Part shown: positions 55,635-64,000 of the stretch, in pieces
Layout of the letters: the number at the start of each line of letters is the position of its first letter
How positions within the stretch are numbered: position 1 is the first letter of the stretch
Program-made: the position numbers and the translations under genes
The notes under the pieces: model-generated
Told to the model about the DNA's origin: nothing
Database searches by the model: none
Seen by the model: the letters and a program-made list of their open reading frames with translations, nothing else
DNA from: Streptomyces sp. NBC_00690
GTDB taxonomy: Bacteria; Actinomycetota; Actinomycetes; Streptomycetales; Streptomycetaceae
DNA: 64,000 bases
Assembly: GCF_036226685.1 (NCBI RefSeq)
Contig: NZ_CP109009.1
Span: 744,001-808,000, forward strand
Reading direction: 5' to 3'

Positions 55635-56455
55635 ATGGGGAAGGGGAATGGTCCGCCGTGGGTGGTGTCGGACGACCTGTGGATGCGGGTCGAGCCGCTG
55701 CTGCCGGTCAGGCAGCGCCGGTCGTGCAACCCGGGGCGGCTGCCGCTTGATGACCGCGGTTGCCTGCAGGGCATCTTGTTCGTGCTGCACACCGGGATCC
55801 AGTGGGAGTGGCTGCCGCAGGAGCTCGGGTTCGGCTCCGGAATGACGTGCTGGCGGAGGCTGCGGGACTGGCACGAGGCCGGTGTCTGGGACCGGCTGCA
55901 CCAGCTGCTTCTCACCGAACTGCATCGCGCGGGGAAGCTGGACTGGTCCCGGGCGGTGATCGACGGCTCGCACCGCCAAGCCCGTCGGGGCGGCCCAAAA
56001 CCGGGCCGAGCCCGGTCGACCGCGCCCGGCCCGGCTCGAAGCACCACATCATCACCGATGCCGTCGGCACACCGCTTGCCATCACCCTGACCGGCGGAAA
56101 CCGCCACGACGTCACCCAGCTACTGCCCCTACTCGACGCGATCCCCCGCATCCGCGGGACCACCGGCCGGCCACGCCACCGTCCCCGGCAGCTGTTCGCC
56201 GACCGAGGCTACGACTACGACAAGTACCGCCGACTGCTGTGGAAGCGCGGCATCAAACCAGTCATCGCTCGCCGGGGCGTGCCCCACGGCTCCGGCCTAG
56301 GCACTGTTCGGTGGGTCGTCGAGCGCACGAACGCTTGGATTCATGGCTTCCGACGGCTACGGATCCGCTGGGACATCCGCGACGACATCCACGAAGCGTT
56401 CCTGAAACTCGCCTGCTGCGTGATCACCTACAGACGAGTCCAGGCATTGTGTTAG
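55635..56455 (+). CDS. IS5-family transposase made by -1 frameshift
   Basis: The frame from 55635 carries the N-terminal domain (VSDDLWMRVEPLLPVR, LHTGIQWEWLPQELGFG) and the first Asp (AVIDGSH). At CCCAAAA (55994-56000) the ribosome can slip back one base into the frame giving GSKHHIITDAVGTPL, the second Asp region (LFADRGYDYDKYRRLL) and the Glu region (VRWVVERTNAWIHGFRRLRI), ending inside the terminal repeat. The product would be about 273 residues with a full DDE triad. Confidence 0.8.
55994..56000 (+). other. programmed -1 frameshift heptamer
   Basis: C CCA AAA is in the correct phase (GGC CCA AAA) for simultaneous tRNA slippage. Reading AAA then ACC after the slip continues directly into the transposase C-terminal frame. 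It fits the X-XXY-YYZ rule. Confidence 0.7.
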
Positions 56456-56661
56456 CTCCTCTCAGAAGCTCAGCGTCGCACCCGCCACCATCCACCCGAC
56501 GCGACCCTGGCCGACCTCGAACTGGACTCCCTGGCGATCGTCGAACTAACCATGGCCCTCCAAGACGACTGGGGCATCGACCTCGAAGACATCGACACAC
56601 CGCCAGAGTTGACGTTGGCCCAACTCCTGACGTTGGCCGACAACGCGCCCACCCTTGGCAC

Positions 56662-58018
56662 ATGACCACACCCCGCCCACAGCCCAACAAGCCCCAGCGC
56701 CGACCGCTACCCCGCCAACCGAGAGCGACCGCGATCGCCATGTCCCGCAACCCAGCGAACCCCCCACCCACCGACCTCGGCGCCCACATGGCATTCAGCA
56801 CCACAAACCCCGAACATCGCCGCGTTCCGCCAGCGCGTCCGCACCCTCCTCGACCGCCAAGTCGCCCCCCTCCTCCCCGCCAGCGAATCCAACCGGCGCT
56901 TCCCCCGCCCAGCCATCACCTCACTCGGCAGCGAAGGGATCTCCAACGAACGCTGGGCCGGCGGCCCCCACGGCGACCTGGGACGCTCCGTTCCCCTGTC
57001 CGAGGAAATGGGGCGAGCCGGACTCGGAGGCATCGGCGTCGGCATCGGCCTCCATCTCGAAGCAGCCACCTCCCTCCTCCGCAAACACAGCACCACCGCC
57101 TACACCAAGAACGTCCTCACCCAAGCACTGGAGGGAACAAGCCTCTTCTGTGTCGCCACCTCAGAGGAACTGGTCGGATCAAACCTGGCCGCAGTCACCA
57201 CTGAACTCACCGCCGAAGGCAACCGATGGCGCGTACACGGCACCAAATGGATCGTCTCCCCCGGAGCCAGCGCGGACTACGCCCTCGTCCTATGCCGCGC
57301 AGAACAAGGCCCAGCCATCGCCATCGTCCCCCACCAGGACCTCACCCTTCGCACACGCTGGAAAACCTCCGGAATGCGAAGCCTGGAAACCGTCCAGCTC
57401 ACCGTCGACGCCCTCATCCCTGACGAAGCCGTCTTGGTTCGCCCAGGCCACGGACTTGGCGCAATCGCTCAGGGCCTCCGCTACGAAAGACTCGCCCTCG
57501 CAGCCCAAGCCCTCGGAACCGCAGAACTCGCCATACGACTCACCCTCACCCACATGAAACGACGCAAGCAGTTCGGCACCTCCCTCTACCGGCACCAGGC
57601 ACTGCGCCTCCGCATCGCGGAACTCCACTCCCAGGTACACCTCACCCAACGAGCCCTGTACGCGACTGTCAGCGAGATCTCCGCCGGAGGCCCACTGTCA
57701 GCAGCCGACATCGCCGCACTCAAAGCCACAGCGAGCCGCCTCGCGGAACACACCACCAGCGAATGCGCCCACATCTTCGGAGGCCGCGGATACACCGCAG
57801 ACCACTCACCGATAGAACGACTCTGGCGCGACACCAAAGTCACCCGCCTCGGCGGCGGCAGCGACGAAATGATGTGGGAAATCGTCGCCGCGAACCTCCG
57901 GCCGGACCACGCGCTGTACGAGCACTGGATCACCACCGACAGCGACCACAACCCTCTAATGTTGAACGCAAGGAAAAACCCGATGCCACCGAAGAGAAGA
58001 GAGAAGACAATCGAATAG
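56662..58018 (+). CDS. acyl-CoA dehydrogenase, frame interrupted near its start
   Basis: The ATG at 56662 overlaps the ACP stop (ATGA). Its frame reaches MAFSTTNP (internal ATG at 56788), then the family sequence continues one frame over from NIAAFRQRVRTLLDRQ near 56815 to the end. An extra A in AAA near 56803 would explain the shift. The remainder is a typical ACAD: LSEEMGRAGLGGIGVGIG, then LFCVATSEE, WRVHGTKWIVS, the MKRRKQFGTSLYRHQAL helix and IFGGRGYTADHSPIERLWRD. It would oxidise an acyl thioester with FAD, perhaps on the ACP. It closes the KASIII-KASIII-ACP operon. Confidence 0.75.
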
Positions 58019-58146
58019 GGGTTGGCGTCCGAAAGATGCACCCCCGCCCTCAACAGCGAGCATAGCGGTCCACATAAAGAACCTTCCGAATGGCGATGTG
58101 GGTTCAAGTAACTCCCACTTGCCGAGGTAATAGATCGTTCTAAGTT

Positions 58147-58308
58147 TTAGCTCATTCGCCTGCAGCAGGGGATGGAGTTGACCGTGGACCTTCCGACGGG
58201 CATGAAGTCGGCGTAGAACGTGTACACCTTCGTCGCTGCGCCTTTGAGGTCGGCGAGAAGGAGAAATCCTACGGTTGCTGCGACAGTACCGATCGCGACT
58301 GGAATCAC
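58147..58308 (-). CDS. single-span small membrane peptide
   Basis: 53 residues from a GTG at 58308 with AAGGAG eight bases upstream. One hydrophobic segment (IPVAIGTVAATVGFLLLADL) is followed by a polar tail with two adjacent Cys (PCCRR). Short size, a good ribosome site and one membrane span suggest a real gene, perhaps a bacteriocin-like or regulatory peptide. No family is recognised. Confidence 0.45.
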   Translation of the reverse strand: MIPVAIGTVAATVGFLLLADLKGAATKVYTFYADFMPVGRSTVNSIPCCRRMS

Positions 58309-58339
58309 GAATGACACTCCTTGTGCTGCACTGGTCAGG

Positions 58340-58513
58340 TCAGCGGCCGGTGAACCAGACACCGCTCTCGGTGAGGTTCATGCCCTCATATCCTTCGAAC
58401 TCCAGGCCGAACCCCAGGCCCATTTCTACGGACTGGACCTGGACCCCCGTGGAGTTGGTAGTACCGATCGCCAGCGCCCCCCAGTTTCTGCCCGTCCGCG
58501 CCGGCCAGGGCAA
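58340..58513 (-). CDS. small ORF upstream of the membrane peptide
   Basis: 57 residues if a TTG at 58513 is used. The frame has a smooth beta-like pattern (LAIGTTNSTGVQVQSVEMGL, then LTESGVWFTGR) and ends 31 bases before the next small gene, so the two may be co-transcribed. It may also be the tail of a longer broken gene, since no good start is present. Confidence 0.35.
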   Translation of the reverse strand: MPWPARTGRNWGALAIGTTNSTGVQVQSVEMGLGFGLEFEGYEGMNLTESGVWFTGR

Positions 58514-58586
58514 CTTCAGGGGACTGACCCCTCATGGACGGCTTCGGCCAGACCGTCCGCAGCATCACCCCCGGCGGCCTCGGCAA

Positions 58587-58772
58587 CTACCAGACCCGCA
58601 CGATCCGGTGTTCCCCCCACCACCACGCCCCAGCACGCGGACGTCGGTGACACGCACCCCCTCGACCCGGGCCGGGCAGGACTCGGACCGTGAGCGCGAT
58701 TGCAAGGGCGGTGATGGCGGCAAGCCGAAGCGGCCACGACGGGGCGGTGGGCGCGTGGATCATCTGCGTCAT
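58587..58772 (-). CDS. possible small membrane protein
   Basis: 61 residues from an ATG giving MTQMIHAPTAPSW and one hydrophobic helix (LRLAAITALAIALTV). The sequence after the helix looks better in other frames, so a shift or decay is likely. It lies upstream of the two small ORFs on the same strand. Confidence 0.3.
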   Translation of the reverse strand: MTQMIHAPTAPSWPLRLAAITALAIALTVRVLPGPGRGGACHRRPRAGAWWWGEHRIVRVW

Positions 58773-59020
58773 CGCTGTCGCCTCCACTAGCGTCCGGCCC
58801 GGCAGGTGGGCGGGCACCGACTCGTGCCCGCCGCGCCGGACGACCGCTGCAGCTTCTGCCCCTCTTCATCGGTCAACCGCCGTGCCCTGACCGGCTCTGC
58901 CATCCACACCCTCACCCTCAACAGCGATCACGTTGCCATCGAGAGTGAGGCTGACAGAACCAACACTGCGAACACCGACCACCCGGTCCCCCGAACCCGG
59001 CGAACGTTCATGGACACCCG

Positions 59021-59800
59021 CTAGCCGCGCACGTGCAGGCCGAAACCCTTGCGACCCGGCGCTTCCAGGCCCTCTTTCAACCGCAACGACGGGATCTCGT
59101 AGTCACCGAAGTTCTGACGTCGGAACGCGATCGGCTCGGTCGACTCCAAGGTGAGCAGGCGCTGCTCCCACGCCTTGGCGACGTCCGGGTAGTCCGCGTC
59201 GGTCATCCGGTCGGTGCCGTACAGCACGAACGGTGGCAGCACCTCGACCCCCGGGTAGTACAGGATTCCGTGGTGGATCGGGAACAGCAGGTCCTCGATC
59301 GGGCCGTTGATTCCGCGATCGGTGTAGTGGGACTCCGGGCCCCCGACGGTCACCGACAGAATTGCCCGCCGCCCCTGCAGCGTCCCCTCACCGAATCGCT
59401 CGCCGTACCGGGTCTCGTCGTGTACTCCGACGCCGTACGCGAAGTGGAAGGAGAACACCCGGTCCACCCAGCCTTTGAGGATCGCCGGCATCGTGTACCA
59501 CCACATCGGAAACTGGAAGACCACCGTGTCGGCCCACAGCAGCTTCTCCTGCTCGGCCACCACGTCGGGCGTGAGCGCGACTGCGTCGTACGCCCCGGCC
59601 GAACTCGGTATCACCCGCAGTGGGCTGGTGGCGTGGTCGCCGAAGTCCGCCGCGTCCACCACGGCCTTCCAGTTCATGGCGTACAGGTCGCTGACCCGCA
59701 CCTCGTGCCCGGCTGCTTGGAGAGTGGACACGGCGAGGTCCTTCAGTGAGCCGTTCAGCGAACGTGGCTCGGGGTGGGCGTAGACGATGAGCGTCTTCAT
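59021..59800 (-). CDS. MdaB-like NAD(P)H:quinone reductase (flavodoxin fold)
   Basis: 259 residues from an ATG at 59800 preceded by AAGGGAA. The start KTLIVYAHPEPRSLNGSL and the segments ADTVVFQFPMWWYTMPAILKGW and SVTVGGPESHYTDRG are diagnostic of the NQO1/MdaB/KefF group of FAD- or FMN-dependent quinone reductases. These reduce quinones by two electrons and protect against redox stress. It is divergent from the XRE regulator at 59944, a common pairing in actinomycetes in which the regulator controls the reductase. Confidence 0.85.
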   Translation of the reverse strand: MKTLIVYAHPEPRSLNGSLKDLAVSTLQAAGHEVRVSDLYAMNWKAVVDAADFGDHATSPLRVIPSSAGAYDAVALTPDVVAEQEKLLWADTVVFQFPMWWYTMPAILKGWVDRVFSFHFAYGVGVHDETRYGERFGEGTLQGRRAILSVTVGGPESHYTDRGINGPIEDLLFPIHHGILYYPGVEVLPPFVLYGTDRMTDADYPDVAKAWEQRLLTLESTEPIAFRRQNFGDYEIPSLRLKEGLEAPGRKGFGLHVRG

Positions 59801-59943
59801 GGGTGTTCCCTTCAACGAGGTGTGGTGCCATGGATGTTCGGCCCCCGAGGCCGCGTCGTACAGGGGCGCCTCTTCCATCGGACGGGACTTCCTGGTATCG
59901 GCAGGACCACCCTCAAGTGCCTCAACGCGCTCATACTGGGCGC
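59801..59943. promoter_or_regulatory. divergent promoter region
   Basis: This 143-base spacer lies between the quinone reductase and its putative XRE regulator and must hold both promoters and probably the operator. I could not define a convincing palindrome. Confidence 0.4.
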
Positions 59944-60834
59944 ATGGACGATCTTGCGAGCTTCCTGCGAACGCGGCGTTCCCGAGTCGACCCGGCGGCT
60001 ATCGGCATCCCTACCGACAGCCGCCGCCGGGTCGAAGGGCTGCGCCGCGAGGAGGTCGCGCACCTGTCCGGAGTCAGCGTCGACTACTACATACGCCTGG
60101 AGCAGGGCCGCGCGACCCAGCCTTCCGAGCAGATCCTCGACGCGCTTGCCCGCGTCCTCGGTCTCGACGAGACCGAACGCGGGCACCTCTACCGGCTCGC
60201 GCGGCAGCGCCGCCGCCGCGCGAAGGCGCCGGGCGGGCGGGTCCGGCCGGAGCTGTTGCGCATTCTCGACCTGATCGCCGACGCACCTGCGCTGATCATG
60301 GACCACCGCCTGGACGTACTCGCCGGGAACCGCCTAGCCGGGCTCCTCTTCGGCCGGCCGATGCCGGGCCTGAACACCGCCCGGCACATCTTCCTTGAGG
60401 AGGCCGAGCGTGGCCTCTACGCGGACTGGGGGAAATGCACTCTCGACGTGGTCGGGCACCTGCGCCTGGCCGCCGGCAAATACCCCGAGGACCCCCGCCT
60501 GGCCTCGCTCATCGGCGAGCTGGCGATGGCCAGTGAACGCTTTCGCCATCTCTGGGCCCGCGCGGACGTGCGCGCCCGCACCCATGGACGCAAGGCGTAC
60601 CGGCACCCGCTGGTGGGACTGCTGGAACTGCACCAGGAGAACTTCGCACTACCGGACGAATCAAGCATGGAGCTGGTGGTACTGTCCGCGGCCCCCGGCA
60701 GCCCCGCCGAGGACGGGCTGCGCCTGCTCGCGAGCCTGGGCGTGGACAGCGATGACGCGCACCCCTCGGTGAACGCTCAAGTCCAGGAGCAACTCAACCA
60801 CGCCCACCCACCGCCGGGAATACCCGAGAAGTGA
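59944..60834 (+). CDS. XRE-family regulator with MmyB-like ligand domain
   Basis: 296 residues from the ATG at 59944; upstream in-frame sequence lies in the promoter region. Residues about 8-75 are the helix-turn-helix (FLRTRRSRVDPAAIGIPT, GLRREEVAHLSGVSVDYYIR, LEQGRATQPSEQILDALARV). Residues 100-275 match the MmyB-like ligand-binding domain (LDVLAGNRLAGLLF, then ARHIFLEEAERGLYADW, and MELVVLSAAPGSPAEDGLRLL). These regulators usually sit divergent from an oxidoreductase and repress it until a lipid- or quinone-like ligand binds. That fits the adjacent quinone reductase. Confidence 0.85.
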   Translation: MDDLASFLRTRRSRVDPAAIGIPTDSRRRVEGLRREEVAHLSGVSVDYYIRLEQGRATQPSEQILDALARVLGLDETERGHLYRLARQRRRRAKAPGGRVRPELLRILDLIADAPALIMDHRLDVLAGNRLAGLLFGRPMPGLNTARHIFLEEAERGLYADWGKCTLDVVGHLRLAAGKYPEDPRLASLIGELAMASERFRHLWARADVRARTHGRKAYRHPLVGLLELHQENFALPDESSMELVVLSAAPGSPAEDGLRLLASLGVDSDDAHPSVNAQVQEQLNHAHPPPGIPEK

Positions 60835-61313
60835 TGCCCTTCAGTCGCTGTCCGGCGGATCAGTGCATATCTGCGTGGCGGAGCCGGCGTCTGCGGAATG
60901 CTTCACCGGGCAGCCTTCAGAGCAAGGGCCGGGACGGTGTCACCTCTTGCATGTGGACGACGACGTCGAACCAGCTCGCGAGTGACCCGCCCGACATGTG
61001 GTGGGCCGCATCATCCAGGGGGTCGTAGAACGGGCCGATCAACCGCGTGCGCGTCGGGGCATTCAGCCGGCGGCGGATCGGCTCCGTGGAAGACGTAGGC
61101 GCGCTTATCGAACCTCGTGGCCACAGGCCGGAAGTTCTCAAGGCGTTGATCGTCCTCTCGACTTCGTTGGCCATAGGGCGTTCAGGAGTCGCGCCGCGTC
61201 CCCGGCTTCACCCTCAGTGCCGGTTGTTGCTGAGTTCGCAACGCGATTGGCGTGCACCTGCGGTGAGGACTGAGTCTTGCCGGGCTGGTGAACTCCTAGG
61301 GGGAAGGTACGCC
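60835..61313. other. IS debris and promoter region of the exporter
   Basis: Apart from the transposase scrap at 61080-61174 I see no gene. The last ~100 bases should hold the exporter promoter. Confidence 0.35.
61080..61174 (-). pseudogene. C-terminal scrap of an IS5-type transposase
   Basis: Two minus frames share NEVERTINAL and then FRPVATRFDKRAYVFHG, the Glu-motif helix and the following RYDKRAY-like motif seen in the transposase at 47058-47990. It is too short for further assignment. Confidence 0.45.
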
Positions 61314-62732
61314 GTGATCGCATCAACGCAGTCTGTTGGTTCCGTCTTGAGTGTGGGCAGACGTTGGATGGTGCTGGCGGTCTGCTGCATGAGCATGTTC
61401 CTGGTGGGCCTGGACACCACCATTGTCAACGTGAGCCTGCCGGCTATTGGGAGCGGGCTGGACGTCGGGACGCGTGGCCTCGAATGGACCGTGGACGCCT
61501 ACACGCTTGTGTTGGCAAGTCTTCTGATCACGTCGGGTGCGTTGGCGGATCGGTTCGGCCGTCGCCGGGTGTTCCGAGTCGGGTTGGCCGTCTTCGGTGC
61601 GGCGTCGCTGCTCTGCGCGATCGCGCCGTCCGTGGGCGTGCTGGTCGCGGCCCGTGCGATGCAGGGGATCGGCGCGTCGATGCTCAGTCCCGTAGCGCTG
61701 GCGATCGTGGTCAACGCGATGCCCGACCCGCGGGAGCGGGCGCGGGCGATCGGTGTCTGGGCATCTGTTTTCGGGTTGAGCATGGCAGTGGGACCTGTCG
61801 TGGGTGGTGCGCTGATCGCCGGATGGGGGTGGCGGTCGGTGTTCTGGATCAACGGACCGATCATCGTGGCCGCCCTGGTGCTCACCGCCGTGTTCGTACC
61901 GGAGTCGAGGGCGCCACGGGCACGGCGGCTCGACCTACCGGGACAAGCTCTGTTGACTGTGGTCATCGGGGTCTCGGTCGGTGTTCTCATCGAAGGACCA
62001 CACAGGGGCTGGGCCTCGCCCCCTGTACTGGTCGCCTACGCACTCGTCGCCGCGTCTGCGGCTGGCTTCGTCTGGGTCGAATCCCGCCGGAGCGAGCCGC
62101 TCATCGACCTAGCCCTCTTCCGGCGCCCCGCCTTCAGTGGCGCCGTCCTGGGCGCCGCGGCGGTCTTCACCGCCCTGAACACCACGTTGCTGCTCAGTAC
62201 CTTCTACCTTCAGCAGACGCGCGGGTTCGATCCCCTTCACGCCGGTGTGGCGACCCTTCCGATGGCTTTCGGGGCAACCGTCTGCGCGCCATGGTCGGGC
62301 CGTCTGACCGGACGGCTCGGCCCGCAGCCACCGCTGCTGTGGGCAGGTGGCTTCACCACGGCTGGTGGACTCTTTCTGGTCGGTGTCGACGAGACCACGA
62401 GCATGTTCTGGCTCGCGGCGGCCTATCTGCTGATCGGTATCGGCTTCGGCTTCGCGAACACACCGCTGACGAACACTGCTGTGGGCGGGCTGCCTCCCGA
62501 TCGGGCAGGTGTGGCCGGGGCGGTCACCTCCACTGCCCGCCAGTTCGGCTCAGCGCTCGGTATCGCCATCGCCGGCGGCCTGGTCGCCGGTACTGGCCCC
62601 GATGGCCTGCCGGACGCAGCCCGCCCAGGCTGGATCCTGGTCGCCGCCTGTGGGCTCTCCCTGTTCTTGGTAGCACGCGTGTCGCAACCGAAACAGAGCA
62701 CCCGCTCCCCCGCAGCCCCGGCTGCCCGGTGA
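61314..62732 (+). CDS. MFS drug exporter, DHA2 (14-span) family
   Basis: 472 residues from a GTG with GGAAGG seven bases upstream. Motif D1 at the N-terminus (LVGLDTTIVNVSLP), motif A in the loop after span 2 (GALADRFGRRRVFRVG), motif C in span 5 (GLSMAVGPVVGGALIAG) and about 14 hydrophobic segments place it with proton-driven QacA/EmrB-like exporters. It probably expels a drug or metabolite across the membrane. No repressor gene is adjacent; the upstream XRE gene is separated by 480 bases of IS debris. The C-terminal ~20 residues are polar. Confidence 0.85.
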   Translation: MIASTQSVGSVLSVGRRWMVLAVCCMSMFLVGLDTTIVNVSLPAIGSGLDVGTRGLEWTVDAYTLVLASLLITSGALADRFGRRRVFRVGLAVFGAASLLCAIAPSVGVLVAARAMQGIGASMLSPVALAIVVNAMPDPRERARAIGVWASVFGLSMAVGPVVGGALIAGWGWRSVFWINGPIIVAALVLTAVFVPESRAPRARRLDLPGQALLTVVIGVSVGVLIEGPHRGWASPPVLVAYALVAASAAGFVWVESRRSEPLIDLALFRRPAFSGAVLGAAAVFTALNTTLLLSTFYLQQTRGFDPLHAGVATLPMAFGATVCAPWSGRLTGRLGPQPPLLWAGGFTTAGGLFLVGVDETTSMFWLAAAYLLIGIGFGFANTPLTNTAVGGLPPDRAGVAGAVTSTARQFGSALGIAIAGGLVAGTGPDGLPDAARPGWILVAACGLSLFLVARVSQPKQSTRSPAAPAAR

Positions 62733-63261
62733 GCCGGGCGACCTGCGTCCCCGGACAGCATCACCACACCGGAGGTCTCACGTACAAGGAATCTTCACCG
62801 TCAATACTCCGCGAACAGATCTCCTCCCAGTAGAGGGGAGACGAGCGTCGGATCCAGGCCATGAGAGACCGTGCTACGACAGAGCTTCGAGGATCACCGT
62901 TCCCTCGGTGACCAAACCGCCGAGCTGCGAAACCAGAACGTCGGCGCAGTGCCCACTACCTGTGAGAACGACGGCGACCGGCACGTCCTCACTCTGCGAG
63001 CACAGACGGGCCTTGCGGACCGCGGCGGGAGTCGCCGTTGTCCCAAGACCCGTGCGTGCGTTGTACGTACGGGCCGGGCGGCCAGGTAGAGGTTCGCGCC
63101 CCTACTCGGCGAGCCCGGGCCGTACGTCCTGACCGCACGCGTCGAGCGCTCCTGTGCACAAAGCCAACCTCCCGGCCAGTGGCAGACAACGAAAGGAAGC
63201 GATCGCCTGTCCCGAACTGACCACGTGAAGTCCCACGGGTTGTTGGACAGTTCTGTCCCGG
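62733..63261. other. no gene seen
   Basis: About 530 bases between the exporter and an IS481 relic. All frames look random; no RNA gene, repeat or clear terminator was recognised. Confidence 0.4.
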
Positions 63262-63780
63262 TTGATGCTTGACGGTTCCGGCACACCTGGACGGTCGCTG
63301 CTCATTGAATTCGGTGTGGCTGACGAGCACGAGGAAGGGCCGGTGGACGACCGGCGATGGATGCCCAAGCACCGGTATCGCGCGGTGCTCCAGGTGCTGG
63401 ATGGGGCACCGGTCGCGCAGCTGGCCCGCCAGGCCGGTACCTCTCGGCAGTCCATGTACTCCCGGGTCGATCGGTATCACGGCGGCGGGCTGGACGCGCT
63501 TGTGGACAGACCCCGGTGGCCTCATGTCTCACCGCACTAGGTACCCACCGAGGCCGAAGCCCTGGTCTGCGAACTGCGCCGTTCGTATCCGCGATGGGGC
63601 GCCCGTCGCATCGCCCACGAGCTCGGACAGCGCGGGCTGGGCCTGCGCCCAGCCGCTCGACCGTTCAGCGGATCCTGACCCGCCATGGTCTGGTAGACCA
63701 GCAGGAGCAGAACCATCGCCGCGCCTATCGGCGCTGGCAGGGATGGTCGCAGGAGCGGGACGGCGAGCGTGAGGCAGCAG
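63262..63780 (+). pseudogene. IS481-family transposase relic
   Basis: The first frame reads HRYRAVLQVLDGAPVAQLARQ, then TSRQSMYSRVDRYHGGGLDA, the N-terminal helix-turn-helix, and stops at a TAG (63538-63540). The same frame continues after the stop with EAEALVCELRRSYPRWGARR, and a shifted frame gives STVQRILTRHGLVD and HRRAYRRWQ. The catalytic DDE core beyond is missing or replaced by unrelated sequence. Confidence 0.55.
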
Positions 63781-64000
63781 GTGTTCATCCACGTCCGGCT
63801 TCCTCGACCGGACGGGCTGCCGAAGCTGATGGAGATACTCGGTCGCTTCCCACCCGTCGTCCAGGCACTGCCGCCCCCGCTGCGATCGCGGAGATGTCCG
63901 GCGCTGCTCCAGGACACGACGTTCAGCTGCTTTGCCGGGCGGCGGCTGAGCCTTCGTCCTTCAGCACGATCAGCCGGATCGTGCAGTTCTGAGACGGCTG
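63781..64000. other. window edge, no identified gene
   Basis: A plus frame near 63770-63900 (VFIHVRLPRPDGLPKLMEIL) may be part of a gene, but it cannot be identified within the window. Confidence 0.25.

Larger units (their letters stand above)
55569..56461 (+). mobile_element. complete IS5-family element inserted in the ACP gene, 893 bp
   Basis: Perfect 12-bp terminal repeats (GAGGAGCTAACA at 55569-55580 and its complement at 56450-56461) are flanked by the target duplication TCA (55566-55568 and 56462-56464). Intact ends, a clean duplication and an apparently functional transposase suggest a recent insertion. Confidence 0.85.
55528..56665 (+). pseudogene. acyl carrier protein gene split by an IS element
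   Basis: The gene starts with a GTG overlapping the KASIII stop (MTARYTHLTTLLTQ) and is interrupted at 55569. After the IS it resumes with KLSVAPATIHP, then DATLADLELDSLAIVELTMA with the phosphopantetheine-accepting Ser in DSL, and ends at 56663-56665. Removing the IS and one TCA copy rejoins the first parts in frame. One extra C in the CCC run near 56496 would restore the rest, giving an ACP of about 80 residues. As written it is inactive. It would have carried the acyl intermediate for the two KASIII enzymes. Confidence 0.7.

Noticed and set aside
55994..56000. Treating the transposase frame change as a pseudogene lesion
   Set aside because: The heptamer is in the exact phase for -1 slippage and the element is otherwise intact, so programmed frameshifting is the better reading.

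Overview
The window looks like accessory DNA of a Streptomyces or close relative. The evidence is very high GC, GTG/TTG starts with purine-rich ribosome sites, SARP/AfsR-type and LuxR regulators, and a dense mix of IS5, IS110, IS481 and Tn3 debris. Gene order does not resemble a conserved chromosomal core; a chromosome arm or a large (possibly linear) plasmid is the likely setting (inference).

Layout. (1) 1.2-17.5 kb is the most unusual block: a giant LamG-domain protein split by one base in a G run, a six-bladed NHL propeller with a ricin-type lectin tail, a candidate aerolysin/ETX-MTX2-type pore-forming protein with a small partner, a trefoil-like protein, and a ricin-type lectin fused to a seven-repeat FG-GAP/VCBS propeller. 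A saccharopine dehydrogenase-like gene and gene tails (Y-family polymerase, asparagine synthetase) lie inside it. None of the lectin proteins has a visible signal peptide. (2) 17.9-22.1 kb is a graveyard: DNA ligase tail, PQQ-propeller remnant, P450 tail, and IS5 and Tn3 pieces, around one intact winged-helix gene. (3) 22.7-28.5 kb is an aromatic-catabolic operon: AraC regulator, an unusual FAD-monooxygenase/alpha-beta hydrolase fusion, hydroxyquinol 1,2-dioxygenase and maleylacetate reductase. It fits resorcinol-type substrates funnelled through hydroxyquinol to beta-ketoadipate, and breaks off in the next gene. (4) 28.5-35.4 kb holds a doubly lesioned lexA, orphan genes, a GAF-LuxR regulator and a broken IS110. 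(5) 35.7-46.9 kb holds a secreted protein divergent from an AfsR-like regulator with a broken C-terminus, an IS5 relic, small TPR/thioredoxin-like genes, a broken HTH-NTPase-TPR gene, a second Y-family polymerase tail, a HEAT-repeat protein and a cold-shock gene. (6) 47.0-51.5 kb holds a complete IS5-type element, a dehalogenase/epoxide-hydrolase-like enzyme and a divergent BTAD regulator. (7) 52.7-58.0 kb is a biosynthetic-cluster remnant: carbamoyltransferase tail, SxtJ-like peptide, two KASIII enzymes, an ACP interrupted by an IS, and an acyl-CoA dehydrogenase. (8) 58.1-64.0 kb holds small membrane ORFs, an MdaB-like quinone reductase divergent from an XRE regulator, a DHA2-type MFS exporter and an IS481 remnant.

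Many genes carry single-base shifts, several of them one G or C short in a homopolymer (giant LamG gene, lexA, HTH-NTPase gene, ACP). Some pseudogene calls may therefore be sequencing errors; others (the tandem 7-bp duplication in lexA, the IS inside the ACP, the truncated tails) cannot be explained that way.
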